In this document: positions 51,547-59,409 of the stretch, one piece after another | How the letters are laid out: each line of letters starts with the position of its first letter | How positions within the stretch are numbered: position 1 is the first letter of the stretch | Source: Bacteroidales bacterium UBA2939 | GTDB lineage: Bacteria; Bacteroidota; Bacteroidia; Bacteroidales; P3 | Direction of reading: 5' to 3' | Assembly: GCA_002349055.1 (NCBI GenBank) | Contig: DECD01000043.1 | Span: 1 to 60,217, forward strand | DNA: 60,217 bases | Position numbers and translations under genes: made by a program | Notes under the pieces: model-generated | The model's input: only the letters and a program-made list of their open reading frames with translations | The model's database searches: none | Told to the model about the DNA's origin: nothing

Positions 51547-51703
51547 CTCTCAGGGGTTAGTTATCAAGCACTTAGAAAACACCCATTTTTTGTGTTTTCC
51601 CGACACAATAAAAGATTTGTTTTTGAGTTATCTTTTATACTGATTTTCACGGCCTGAAGGCCGCGACGCAGGACAAGAGAAGGGACTTTTATATAATAAT
51701 ATA

Positions 51704-53359
51704 ATGAATATATATAAAAAGGGAAATATACTTTTGTGGGTGCTGACGCTGGCAGTGGTGAGCGGGTGCGGAGGAGGAAAGAAGGCCGCCACGACGGAGC
51801 GCGGACGCTACGAGCGGCCACCCATCAAGGAGGTGACCGAGGAGGAGCTTGCCGCCGACGGGATGCTTATCGACGCCCTGTCGCTCCAGGAGAGCGGCCG
51901 CACCGGCGAGGCCCTCGAAGCCTACGCCCGCACCACGGAGAAGCATCCCGGGTGCGCCGCGGCATGGTATGGCATGAGCCAGCTGCTGGGGGCCAGCGGA
52001 CGAATCGACAGCGCCGAAGCCTGCGCCAAGCGGGCCGTGGCACTGAACGGCGACAACGTGTGGTACCGCCTGGCGCTGGCACAGGTGCAGCAGCACAAGG
52101 GCGACGCCAAAGGACTGGCACAGAACTGGGAGGCCATCGTCAAGGGGCATCCCGAGGTGCTGGAATACTATTACGAGTTGTCGAACGCCTACATCGCCTG
52201 CGACGACCTGCCGAAGGCCGTCGAGGTGCTGAACCGCGTGGAGAAGAAGATTGGCGTCACTGAACCCATCTCGCTGCAGAAACAGAAGCTGTGGAACGCC
52301 GCCGGCAAGGGCGACAAGGCCATGAAGGAGGTGGAGGCCCTGGCCGACGCCTTCCCCGGAGAGAAACGCTACCAGGCCATCCTGGCCGAGATGCACATGA
52401 AGCAGAAGCACTACGCCAAGGCCAAGACCTACTACGACCGCATTGCCGCCGCCGACCCCGCCGACCCCTATATCCACATCCAGCTGGCCGAATACTACAA
52501 GGCCATGGGCAAACCCGCCGAGGCCGACAGCGAGATGGTGCGCGCCTTCGACACCCCCGGCCTCGACGGCAAGAGCAAGCTGCAAATCCTCGGCTCGTTC
52601 TACACCAACGAGGAGTTTTTCGGCTCGCGCAGCGCCACGGCATTCCGCTTGATGGACAAGGTGATGAAGGACTGCGAGGACAGCGCCGAGTTTGCCGCCT
52701 TCTACGGCAACGTGCTCTTCAACCAGGGACGCCTGCCCGAGGCGGCGCACCAGTTCGAGATTGCGCTGAAGCGCGACAGCAGCATGTACGAGGTGTGGGA
52801 GTTGCTGCTGGTGAGCCTGGCCAGCAGTCCCCAGGGCGAGGCCAAGGTGGAACGCTATGCCCGCCGTGCGGCACAGCTCTTCCCCGTGCACACGCTGCCC
52901 CACTTCCTGCTGGCACAGACGGCCCTGCGGAAGGAACGCTACGACGAGGCCCTCAAGGAGTTGCAGACCGCCGAACGGTGGGGTTTCACCAAGGGATACC
53001 TCGAGGCCGAGACCTACGCCCTAATGGGCGAGGCATACTACCGGATGGGCGAATACGACAAGGCGTGGAAGAACTACGAGCGCAGCCTGGAGCTGCAACC
53101 CAACGATATGTCGACGCTCAACAACTACGCCTACTATCTCTCGGAGCAACACCTCGAGCTGGAGAAAGCCGAGCGCATGAGCCGCCGCACCATAGAGGCG
53201 GAGCCCGACAACGCCAACAGCCTCGACACCTACGCCTGGATTCTCCACCTGATGGGACGCGACAATGAGGCTCTGCCCTATATGAAGAAGGCCGTGAAGC
53301 TGGACCCCGGGAGCGAGACGTTGCAGAAGCACCTTGAGGAGATTGAAAAGAAGAAATGA
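51704..53359 (+). CDS. TPR-repeat lipoprotein
   Basis: 551 residues. Lipobox TLAVVSGCGGGKK, then about twelve to fourteen TPR motifs through the C-terminus, for example GEALEAYARTTEKHPGCAAAWY and AWKNYERSLELQPNDMSTLNNYAY. TPR lipoproteins of this size sit in the periplasm or outer membrane and act as assembly scaffolds. In Bacteroidales a protein like this often precedes a DUF4292 lipoprotein, as here. The stop codon is the end of the first unit of a 34-unit heptamer array. Confidence 0.85.
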   Translation: MNIYKKGNILLWVLTLAVVSGCGGGKKAATTERGRYERPPIKEVTEEELAADGMLIDALSLQESGRTGEALEAYARTTEKHPGCAAAWYGMSQLLGASGRIDSAEACAKRAVALNGDNVWYRLALAQVQQHKGDAKGLAQNWEAIVKGHPEVLEYYYELSNAYIACDDLPKAVEVLNRVEKKIGVTEPISLQKQKLWNAAGKGDKAMKEVEALADAFPGEKRYQAILAEMHMKQKHYAKAKTYYDRIAAADPADPYIHIQLAEYYKAMGKPAEADSEMVRAFDTPGLDGKSKLQILGSFYTNEEFFGSRSATAFRLMDKVMKDCEDSAEFAAFYGNVLFNQGRLPEAAHQFEIALKRDSSMYEVWELLLVSLASSPQGEAKVERYARRAAQLFPVHTLPHFLLAQTALRKERYDEALKELQTAERWGFTKGYLEAETYALMGEAYYRMGEYDKAWKNYERSLELQPNDMSTLNNYAYYLSEQHLELEKAERMSRRTIEAEPDNANSLDTYAWILHLMGRDNEALPYMKKAVKLDPGSETLQKHLEEIEKKK

Positions 53360-53590
53360 GAAATGAGAAAGGAGAAATGAGAAAGGAGAAAGGAGAAATG
53401 AAAAAGGAGAAATGAGAAAGGAGAAAGGTGAAAGGTGAAAGGTGAAAGGAGAAAGGAGAAAGGAGAAATGAAAAATGAGAAAGGAGAAAGGAAAAAGGAG
53501 AAAGGAAAAAGGAGAAATGAGAAAGGAGAAAGGTGAAAGGAGAAATGAAAAAGGAGAAAGGAGAAATGAGAAATGAAAAAGGAGAAATGA
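53353..53590 (+). repeat. GAAATGA/GAAAGGA heptamer array 4 (stop to start, 34 units)
   Basis: Thirty-four 7-bp units in unbroken phase (238 bp): 12 carry ATGA, the others AGGA or AGGT (GAAAGGA type, resembling a ribosome-binding site). The TGA of the TPR gene ends unit 1 and the ATG of the next gene (53587) lies in unit 34, so the gap holds nothing but the array. Confidence 0.97.
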
Positions 53591-54075
53591 GAAACTGGAA
53601 GATAATACTTTTGATGATACTGGGGGCGATGGTGGTTACGGGCTGCCGCAGCACGAAGACCGCCGTGGGTCCCGCCGCACAGCAGAAGGAGACTCACGAC
53701 TACACGATGATGACCTTCGCCGGCACGGTGGAGAACCTCAGCGTGACGGGACAGGTGAGGATGGACCGCGACAAGGTGATATGGTGCAGCGTGAACAAAT
53801 TCATCGAGGTGGGGCGCGCTATGGCCACGCCCGACTCGGTGTGGGTGCAGGTGCCACTGATGGGACGCTTCGAACGGGTGGACTACAACGAACTGAGCCG
53901 CATGACCAAACGACACATCACCTTCGCCGACCTGCAAGCCATACTGGAGAGCGACGACTACGAACGGGAAATCACCGAACTGGCCAAGAGCATCGGCCTG
54001 TCGGCATCGATAACCATCACCAAAAGAATCAAAGCGGAGAAACTGACGTTCCCGTTCGACAAAGGGAGGAAATAG
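53587..54075 (+). CDS. DUF4292-like lipoprotein
   Basis: 162 residues from the ATG at 53587, inside the last array unit; longer in-frame starts lie in the array and would place a repeat peptide before the signal. Lipobox ILGAMVVTGCRST. The mature part (GQVRMDRDKVIWCSVNKFIEVGRAMATPDSVWV) resembles DUF4292 proteins, which have a LolA-like fold, but it is shorter than I expect for that family and may lack the C-terminal part. The following 8-bp array begins right at its stop codon. Confidence 0.75.
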   Translation: MRNWKIILLMILGAMVVTGCRSTKTAVGPAAQQKETHDYTMMTFAGTVENLSVTGQVRMDRDKVIWCSVNKFIEVGRAMATPDSVWVQVPLMGRFERVDYNELSRMTKRHITFADLQAILESDDYEREITELAKSIGLSASITITKRIKAEKLTFPFDKGRK

Positions 54076-54076
54076 G

Positions 54077-54194
54077 GAGATATGGAGATAAGGAGATAAG
54101 GAGATAAGGAGATAAGGAGTTAAGGAGATATGGAGTTAAGGAGTTAAGGAGATAAGGAGATATGGAGATATGGAGATAAGGAGTTAAGACAATA
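54077..54194 (+). repeat. GAGATAAG/GAGTTAAG octamer array
   Basis: Fourteen 8-bp units in unbroken phase (54077-54188): GAGATAAG, GAGTTAAG and GAGATATG, then ACAATA. It begins 1 bp after the stop codon of the DUF4292-like gene. The end GAGTTAAG-ACAATA is the same as in the array at 48177-48215. Each TAAG/GAG junction reads as a stop codon followed by GGAG. Confidence 0.95.
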
Positions 54195-54216
54195 GTTCTA
54201 TATACATTATATATAC

Positions 54217-54957
54217 ATGAAAAAACTTATTTTAGGATTGCTGCTGCTGCCGATGACGGTGCTGGCGCAGAACCACCAGGACATGCTGGACGACTCGGCG
54301 AAGGTGGTGGTGGACCGCTACCTGCAAATGCTCAACATCGATGGACTGCCGCAGGACAGCCTGCTGGTGATGGAGACCGCCATCACCAACCTCGGGCAGA
54401 AAGACACCGTCTGGATGCGGCGCTGGTATGCCGCGCCGAACAAGTTCCGCGTTGAGGTGTGGAACCGCGGCAAGCTGGAGACCGGCATCGTGACCAACGG
54501 CCAGGACCGCTTCCGCCGCTACCTGACGGCCTACGGGTCGTGGGAGAGCGCGCCCAGGGAGGACATCGAGAAGAAGATGCAGGGCTACGACTTCCGCGGA
54601 CCCCTCTACCACTGGCGCGAGAAAGGAGCCACCCTGAGCTGGAACGGCACCACGACCCTCAAGGGCGAGCCGCTGCAAGTGGTGAAGGTGGAATGCCCGG
54701 GGATGTACGAACGCTACTACATGTTCGAGCCCGAGAGCGGCCTGCTGACCCTCATCTTCGAGACCGACAAGACCGCGGACGGCAACCACCAGTACACGAA
54801 AGACCGCATCGACTGGAAAAGCATCCACGAATACCAGCCCCTGACCACCGGCATCCTGCCCTCGCAGGAGAGCTTCATGCGCCAGGGCGTGCTGACCATT
54901 CTGAACAGCACCACCCACTTCGAGGAAATGAACCCCGACATATTCGAGAAAGACTGA
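54217..54957 (+). CDS. Exported protein of unknown function
   Basis: 246 residues with a signal peptide ending MTVLAQ. The beta-rich body (WYAAPNKFRVEVWNRGKLETGIVTNGQDRF, TLKGEPLQVVKVECPG, YYMFEPESGLLTLIFETD) has the strand pattern of LolA/LppX-like lipid-carrier folds, but this is a weak reading. It lies after two envelope lipoprotein genes and overlaps tadA by one base (TGATG). No enzyme motif was seen. Confidence 0.7.
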   Translation: MKKLILGLLLLPMTVLAQNHQDMLDDSAKVVVDRYLQMLNIDGLPQDSLLVMETAITNLGQKDTVWMRRWYAAPNKFRVEVWNRGKLETGIVTNGQDRFRRYLTAYGSWESAPREDIEKKMQGYDFRGPLYHWREKGATLSWNGTTTLKGEPLQVVKVECPGMYERYYMFEPESGLLTLIFETDKTADGNHQYTKDRIDWKSIHEYQPLTTGILPSQESFMRQGVLTILNSTTHFEEMNPDIFEKD

Positions 54958-55403
54958 TGGGAATACTGGCACCTGACGACGACTACTTCATGGGCGAAGC
55001 GCTGCGCGAGGCACGCAAGGCCGAGGCCGAGGGCGAGATACCCGTGGGCGCGGTGGTGGTGTGCAACGACACCGTCATCGCCCGTGCCCACAACCAGACG
55101 GAGATGCTGCACGACGTGACAGCCCACGCCGAGATGTTGGCCATCACCGCCGCCGCCGAGCATCTGGGGGCCAAGTACCTCACGGGCTGCACGCTCTTCG
55201 TCACCCTGGAGCCCTGCGTGATGTGCGCCGGGGCCTTGGGATGGAGCCAGCTGGCACGCATCGTCTACGGCGCCGCTGACGAGAAGCGCGGCTTCGAACG
55301 CCTGGGCCACGCCATGCTGCACCCCAAGACCGAGGTGACAGGTGGCGTCCGCGCCGAGGAATGCGCGGCTTTGGTAAAAGAATTCTTTAAACATAAACGA
55401 TAG
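54957..55403 (+). CDS. tadA: tRNA-specific adenosine deaminase
   Basis: TadA converts A34 to inosine in tRNA-Arg. The 148-residue cytidine-deaminase fold has the zinc/catalytic HAE at 57-59 and PCVMC at 86-90, with EIPVGAVVV ahead and GWSQLARIVYGAAD after. The start at 54957 overlaps the preceding stop; nothing upstream in this frame is homologous. 4 bp separate it from the nucleotidyltransferase gene. Confidence 0.93.
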   Translation: MGILAPDDDYFMGEALREARKAEAEGEIPVGAVVVCNDTVIARAHNQTEMLHDVTAHAEMLAITAAAEHLGAKYLTGCTLFVTLEPCVMCAGALGWSQLARIVYGAADEKRGFERLGHAMLHPKTEVTGGVRAEECAALVKEFFKHKR

Positions 55404-55407
55404 CAAA

Positions 55408-56298
55408 ATGAAACCTACATTACTTGTTTTGGCTGCCGGCATGGGCAGCCGCTACGGCGGACTGAAACAGATGGACGGCGTGGGGCCCCACGGCGAGACC
55501 ATCCTGGACTACAGCGTCAACGACGCTATTCGTGCCGGCTTCGGCAAGGCGGTGTTTGTCATCCGCAAAAGCTTCGCCGACAACTTCAAGCAGCACGTCA
55601 ACGCCGAGCACTACGGCAACAAGATAGCCGTGGAGTATGTGTATCAGGAACTCGACAAGCTGCCCGCGGGCTTCAAGGTCCCCGAAGGCAGAGAGAAACC
55701 CTGGGGCACCAACCATGCCATCCTCATGGCCAAAGAGGTTATCCATGAACCCTTCGCCATCATCAACGCCGACGACTTCTACGGCCGCGACGCCTTCGAG
55801 GTGATGGCCAAGCACTTGATGACACTCGACGGCACCAAGGGCAAATACTGCATGGTGGGATACCGCCTGGAGAACACCTTGAGCGAGAACGGCACCGTGA
55901 GCCGCGGCGTGTGCGAGACCTCGGCAGAGGGCCTGCTCATCGGCATGACGGAGCGCACCTCCATCGGCCGCACGGCCAACGGCATCGAATACAAGGACAC
56001 CGACGGCAGCATGCACCCGCTGGCAGCCGACGCCACGGTGAGCATGAACCTCTTCGGCTTCACGCCCGACTATTTCGAGAAGAGCGAGGAACTGTTCGTG
56101 GAGTTCCTGAAGGAGCACGGCCAGGAGCTGAAGAGCGAGTATTACATCCCCTTCGCGGTGAACACCTTCATCCATAGCGGCTACGCCACGATGACGGTGC
56201 TGAAGACCACCGCCCAGTGGTTCGGCGTCACCTACAAAGAAGACCGTCCCATGGTCGTCGCCCGCCTGGCCAAGCTGCACGAGCAAGGCGTGTACTAA
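55408..56298 (+). CDS. Nucleotide-sugar-type nucleotidyltransferase
   Basis: 296 residues starting KPTLLVLAAGMGSRYGGLKQ, the NTP-transferase signature that binds the nucleotide. NADDFYGRDAF carries the metal-binding Asp and WGTNHAIL the sugar-side contacts. Related proteins transfer NTP to a sugar phosphate; the sugar is not evident. It is cytoplasmic and in a tight group with tadA. Confidence 0.88.
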   Translation: MKPTLLVLAAGMGSRYGGLKQMDGVGPHGETILDYSVNDAIRAGFGKAVFVIRKSFADNFKQHVNAEHYGNKIAVEYVYQELDKLPAGFKVPEGREKPWGTNHAILMAKEVIHEPFAIINADDFYGRDAFEVMAKHLMTLDGTKGKYCMVGYRLENTLSENGTVSRGVCETSAEGLLIGMTERTSIGRTANGIEYKDTDGSMHPLAADATVSMNLFGFTPDYFEKSEELFVEFLKEHGQELKSEYYIPFAVNTFIHSGYATMTVLKTTAQWFGVTYKEDRPMVVARLAKLHEQGVY

Positions 56299-56314
56299 GC
56301 TCCCCGCCTGCGGC

Positions 56315-56390
56315 GGAAATCTTGGAAATCTTTGAAATTCATGTCGAGGTTTTCGCCTATCACGCAGAGGCTTGTCAAATCTTGGAAATC
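56315..56390. repeat. Left flanking repeats of the GxxExxY gene
   Basis: 9-bp units GAAATCTTG, GAAATCTTT, GAAATTCAT start at 56316. A second block at 56376-56390 is a 15-bp sequence whose exact reverse complement lies at 56833-56847, on the other side of the gene. Confidence 0.8.
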
Positions 56391-56408
56391 CGGATTAATC
56401 TAACCATT

Positions 56409-56801
56409 ATGGAAGACCGTTTGCAATCATTATCGTACGAAATCCGTGGTGCTGCCATGGATGTGTACAATTATTTCGGTCCCGGGCTACTTGAATCCTT
56501 ATATGAAAAGGCCATGATAGTGGAACTGCGGAACAGGGAGATTCCCGTATTGTCGCAGGTTCCTCTGAAAGTATCCTACAAAGGTCAGATTATTGATGCA
56601 GACTACAGACTCGACCTTCTGGTTGACGACCTGATTATCATCGAACTCAAATCGGTATCCGAGATAACTCCGTTACACTACAAGCAACTGAGGAGTTATC
56701 TGAAGATTGCCAACAAACCTTTGGGTTGGCTTATCAACTTTAACGAGAACGATTTCTCCCGCGGCATGATAAAGGTTCCCAACCGATACTTTGTTCCCTA
56801 G
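56409..56801 (+). CDS. GxxExxY protein
   Basis: 130 residues. The motif GLLESLYEKAM (about 25-35) gives the family its name. The core AVDYRLDLLVDD-like sequence (DADYRLDLLVDDLIIIELKSV) with Asp, Glu and Lys spaced as D-x-ELK resembles a PD-(D/E)xK nuclease core. The family is common in environmental and gut Bacteroidota and its function is unproven. Its codons are richer in A/T than neighbouring genes, and inverted repeats bracket it, which together suggest lateral arrival or mobility as a small unit. Confidence 0.85.
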   Translation: MEDRLQSLSYEIRGAAMDVYNYFGPGLLESLYEKAMIVELRNREIPVLSQVPLKVSYKGQIIDADYRLDLLVDDLIIIELKSVSEITPLHYKQLRSYLKIANKPLGWLINFNENDFSRGMIKVPNRYFVP

Positions 56802-56832
56802 CCCGCGAAGCGGAAGAAAAAAGATTCTTACA

Positions 56833-56898
56833 GATTTCCAAGATTTGCCATGTCCCAAGGAGAAGAAAAAAATAATTTCCAAGATTTCCAGGATTTCG
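56833..56898. repeat. Right flanking repeats of the GxxExxY gene
   Basis: The block 56833-56847 is the exact reverse complement of 56376-56390. Further TTTCCAAGA and TTTCCAGGA units follow at 56877-56894, inside the start of the next gene, and encode its residues 9-15 (NFQDFQD). Confidence 0.8.
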
Positions 56899-58091
56899 CG
56901 AAGCGGGAAATATTTGCTTTCGCCAGGGAGCATCAGGACGAGGATACCGCGAGGCTGCTGCTGAGTGCCGCGCGGTATCCTCATATTGATATGCCGACGG
57001 CGGTGCAGCAGATTGAGGGGCTGCGGACGGCCCGGGAGAAATGGCCGTCGCTGATGGAGTGCGAGGATTTCATGTACCCTCCACGGCTGAACCGCGAGCA
57101 ATCCTCGTCGGAGACGACAGCACGCTATAAGGCCAACATCCTGCTCGCTGCGTTCGCGACATCTATAAATCCAGATATAGATTTATTGATTACGCCGAAG
57201 GTGGGAGAAAGAGTTGCCGACCTTACGGGTGGCATGGGAATCGACACGCTGGCCTTCGCCAAGGTGGCGGAGCATGTGGACTATGTGGAGCGCGACCCGA
57301 TGCTCTGTTCTTTGATGGTGCACAACCTCCGCGCCCTCGGCATCACGAACGTCACTGTCCACTGCGCCGACAGCATGGAGTGGCTGGCGACCGCTGGCCA
57401 CTTCGGCCTCATCTTCATTGATCCAGCACGACGCGCCACTTCGGGCCGCAAAGTGGCGGCCTTCGAGGACTGCACCCCCAACATAATAGAACATGCCGGC
57501 CTGCTGCGCTCCCATTGCCTGCGGCTAATGGTCAAGGCCAGCCCCATGATTGACATCGACCTGGCCTGCCGACAGCTGGGTGATGTGGGCGAGGTACACA
57601 TCGTGGGAGTCAAGGGCGAATGCAAGGAGGTGCTGTTTGTGTGCGGCGAGTCGACAGGCGAGCCGCGAGTCACTTGCGGCGACTTCTCTTTTACCAGAGC
57701 CGAGGAGGCCGCAACAGAAAGTCGATACTGCCAGAACGTGAGTCGTTACCTCTACGAGCCGGACGCCACGCTGATGAAGGCTGGCCCCTTCAAACTCATC
57801 GGTCAACGCTATGGGCTGGCACAGCTGGGGCGCAACACCCACCTCTACACCTCCGACGAGCGCGTCGACGAATTCCCGGGACGCGTGTTCGAGGTGTTGC
57901 AGGAGCTGAAACTCAGCCGCAAGGAGGTGCTGACCGCCATTCCGGGCGGCAAAGCCCATGTGGTGACAAGGAGCTACCCCGTGGAGGCCGCGGCGCTGCA
58001 ACGCCAGTTGGGCCTCAAGGAGGGTGGCGAGAGGTTCGTCGTCGCCACCACCGTAGGGAGCCGAAAAAGCGGTTTTCTATGCAAAATGTAA
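56850..58091 (+). CDS. THUMP-like SAM-dependent methyltransferase
   Basis: 413 residues. N-terminal helical part, then a class I methyltransferase core: VADLTGGMGIDTLAF (SAM loop), DYVERDP, LIFIDPARR. A C-terminal THUMP-like domain (GPFKLIGQRYGLAQLGRNTHLYTS, ending KSGFLCKM) follows. This is the usual layout of a Bacteroidota family of unknown methylation target. The first about 20 residues are encoded by the right flanking repeats of the GxxExxY gene, so the native N-terminus may have been replaced. Confidence 0.85.
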   Translation: MSQGEEKNNFQDFQDFAKREIFAFAREHQDEDTARLLLSAARYPHIDMPTAVQQIEGLRTAREKWPSLMECEDFMYPPRLNREQSSSETTARYKANILLAAFATSINPDIDLLITPKVGERVADLTGGMGIDTLAFAKVAEHVDYVERDPMLCSLMVHNLRALGITNVTVHCADSMEWLATAGHFGLIFIDPARRATSGRKVAAFEDCTPNIIEHAGLLRSHCLRLMVKASPMIDIDLACRQLGDVGEVHIVGVKGECKEVLFVCGESTGEPRVTCGDFSFTRAEEAATESRYCQNVSRYLYEPDATLMKAGPFKLIGQRYGLAQLGRNTHLYTSDERVDEFPGRVFEVLQELKLSRKEVLTAIPGGKAHVVTRSYPVEAAALQRQLGLKEGGERFVVATTVGSRKSGFLCKM

Positions 58092-58099
58092 AAAAATAT

Positions 58100-58130
58100 T
58101 TTGCCAGTTGAAAAAATGTTCGTAACTTTG
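58100..58130 (+). promoter_or_regulatory. Promoter of the rplM-rpsI-rpsB group
   Basis: TTTG (58100-58103), a 19-bp spacer and TAACTTTG (58123-58130) followed by CA match the phylum consensus exactly. The expected start of the transcript is near 58137. Confidence 0.85.
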
Positions 58131-58137
58131 CACTCTC

Positions 58138-58378
58138 CAAAAATGGGGAAGTTGCATCTTGTCTACCCGTTCAAGTTGCACTTTCTCAGGTTGATAAACA
58201 TGGAGACCAATTATCCGTCAGCGGTCAAAATGCGATGCAATCGGAGGAGAAAAGACGAAAAGAGATAGAGCGATAGGGTGATAAAGCAGTAAAGCATGCG
58301 AAAAAATGCGAACTTTAAAACTCTACAACTCTAAAACTTTAAAACAAAGAAAAACATCATCGTTAGTAAAATAAAAAA
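58138..58378 (+). other. Long leader of the ribosomal protein operon
   Basis: About 240 nt of leader separates the promoter from the rplM start. It contains two similar GTTGCA(T/C)TT stretches (58151, 58174) and later 8-9 bp A/T-rich units (CTTTAAAA, CTCTACAA, CTCTAAAA, CTTTAAAA at 58313-58344). Ribosomal operons are often controlled by a protein bound to the leader; no known leader motif was recognised here. Confidence 0.4.
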
Positions 58379-58834
58379 ATGAGTACGTTAAGTTACAAAA
58401 CCGTATCAGCCAACAAGCAGACCGTCCAGAAGGAATGGGTGCTGGTTGATGCCGAAGGACAGACCGTAGGTCGCCTGGCTACCCGCGTGGCCAACATTCT
58501 GCGCGGCAAGACCAAGCCCTGCTTCACCCCGCACGTCGATTGCGGCGACAATGTCATCATCATCAACGCCGAGAAGGTTGTCTTCAGCGGCAAGAAGGAG
58601 ACTGACAAGATTTATCAGCGCTACACCGGTTATCCCGGCGGCCAGCGTGAGACCACCCCTGCCAAGGTGCGCGCCACCCACCCTGAGCGTATCCTCGAGC
58701 ACGCCATCCGCGGCATGCTTCCGAAGAACCGCCTCGGCGATGCCCTCTACCGCAACCTCCACATCTATGCCGGCAGCGAGCATCCCCACCAGGGTCAGAA
58801 CCCCAAAGCCATTAATATTAACGAAGTTAGATAA
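58379..58834 (+). CDS. rplM: 50S ribosomal protein L13
   Basis: 151 residues. The L13 core shows WVLVDAEGQTVGRLATRVANILRGK, HVDCGDNVIIINAEKV, YTGYPGG and the C-terminal MLPKNRLGDALYRNLHIYAGSEHPHQGQNP. Part of the 50S subunit and first gene after the promoter. rpsI follows 8 bp downstream. Confidence 0.98.
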   Translation: MSTLSYKTVSANKQTVQKEWVLVDAEGQTVGRLATRVANILRGKTKPCFTPHVDCGDNVIIINAEKVVFSGKKETDKIYQRYTGYPGGQRETTPAKVRATHPERILEHAIRGMLPKNRLGDALYRNLHIYAGSEHPHQGQNPKAININEVR

Positions 58835-58842
58835 AAAGAGAT

Positions 58843-59232
58843 ATGGCAGAAGTTATCAACACCATTGGTAGAAGAAAAACCGCCGTGGCCCGCGTCTATA
58901 TGACCCTCGGCAATGGCGAAATCAAGGTCAACGGCCGCGACTACAAGGAGTATTTCCCCACCGGTCCGCTGCAGTACATCGTGAACCAGGCTTTCGCCGT
59001 GGCCAACGCCGAAGGCAAATGGGATGTCAAAGCCAACCTCGACGGTGGCGGCATCACCGGCCAGGCCCAGGCCCTGCGTATGGCTATCGCCCGCGCCCTC
59101 TGCGAGAACAACATCGAGGATCGCCCCGCCCTGAAGAAGGAAGGCTTCCTGATGCGTGACCCGCGTATGGTCGAGCGTAAGAAAGCCGGTCAGCCCAAGG
59201 CCCGTAAGCGCTTCCAGTTCAGCAAGCGTTAA
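58843..59232 (+). CDS. rpsI: 30S ribosomal protein S9
   Basis: 129 residues. INTIGRRKTAVARVYMTLGNGEI at the start and the basic C-terminus VERKKAGQPKARKRFQFSKR, whose tail reaches the ribosomal P site, are diagnostic. The order rplM-rpsI-rpsB is the standard one for this phylum. Confidence 0.98.
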   Translation: MAEVINTIGRRKTAVARVYMTLGNGEIKVNGRDYKEYFPTGPLQYIVNQAFAVANAEGKWDVKANLDGGGITGQAQALRMAIARALCENNIEDRPALKKEGFLMRDPRMVERKKAGQPKARKRFQFSKR

Positions 59233-59239
59233 AAGAAAA

Positions 59240-59285
59240 GTCCTAGAAAATCTAGATTGTCTAGAATATCTAGAAAGTTTAGTAT
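59240..59285. repeat. TCTAGA-type 9-bp array between rpsI and rpsB
   Basis: Units TCTAGATTG, TCTAGAATA, TCTAGAAAG and TTTAGTATC follow the rpsI stop at 9-bp period. The remainder of the 177-bp gap to rpsB shows no gene; a weak hairpin is possible around 59314-59345. Confidence 0.65.
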
Positions 59286-59409
59286 CCAAATCATCAGGAT
59301 GTACCGCTGCGTTGATACTCCGAGCAGCATAGGACAGCCGGAAAACACAGCCCTAAGGTCTGCCTGACGATTGGTAAAAGTTTAACAACAAAAAGGAAAG
59401 TAAACAAAC

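Noticed and set aside
53353..53590. Possible CRISPR array
   Set aside because: Units are 7 bp, contiguous and without spacers, and no cas genes are near. It is a tandem array, not CRISPR.
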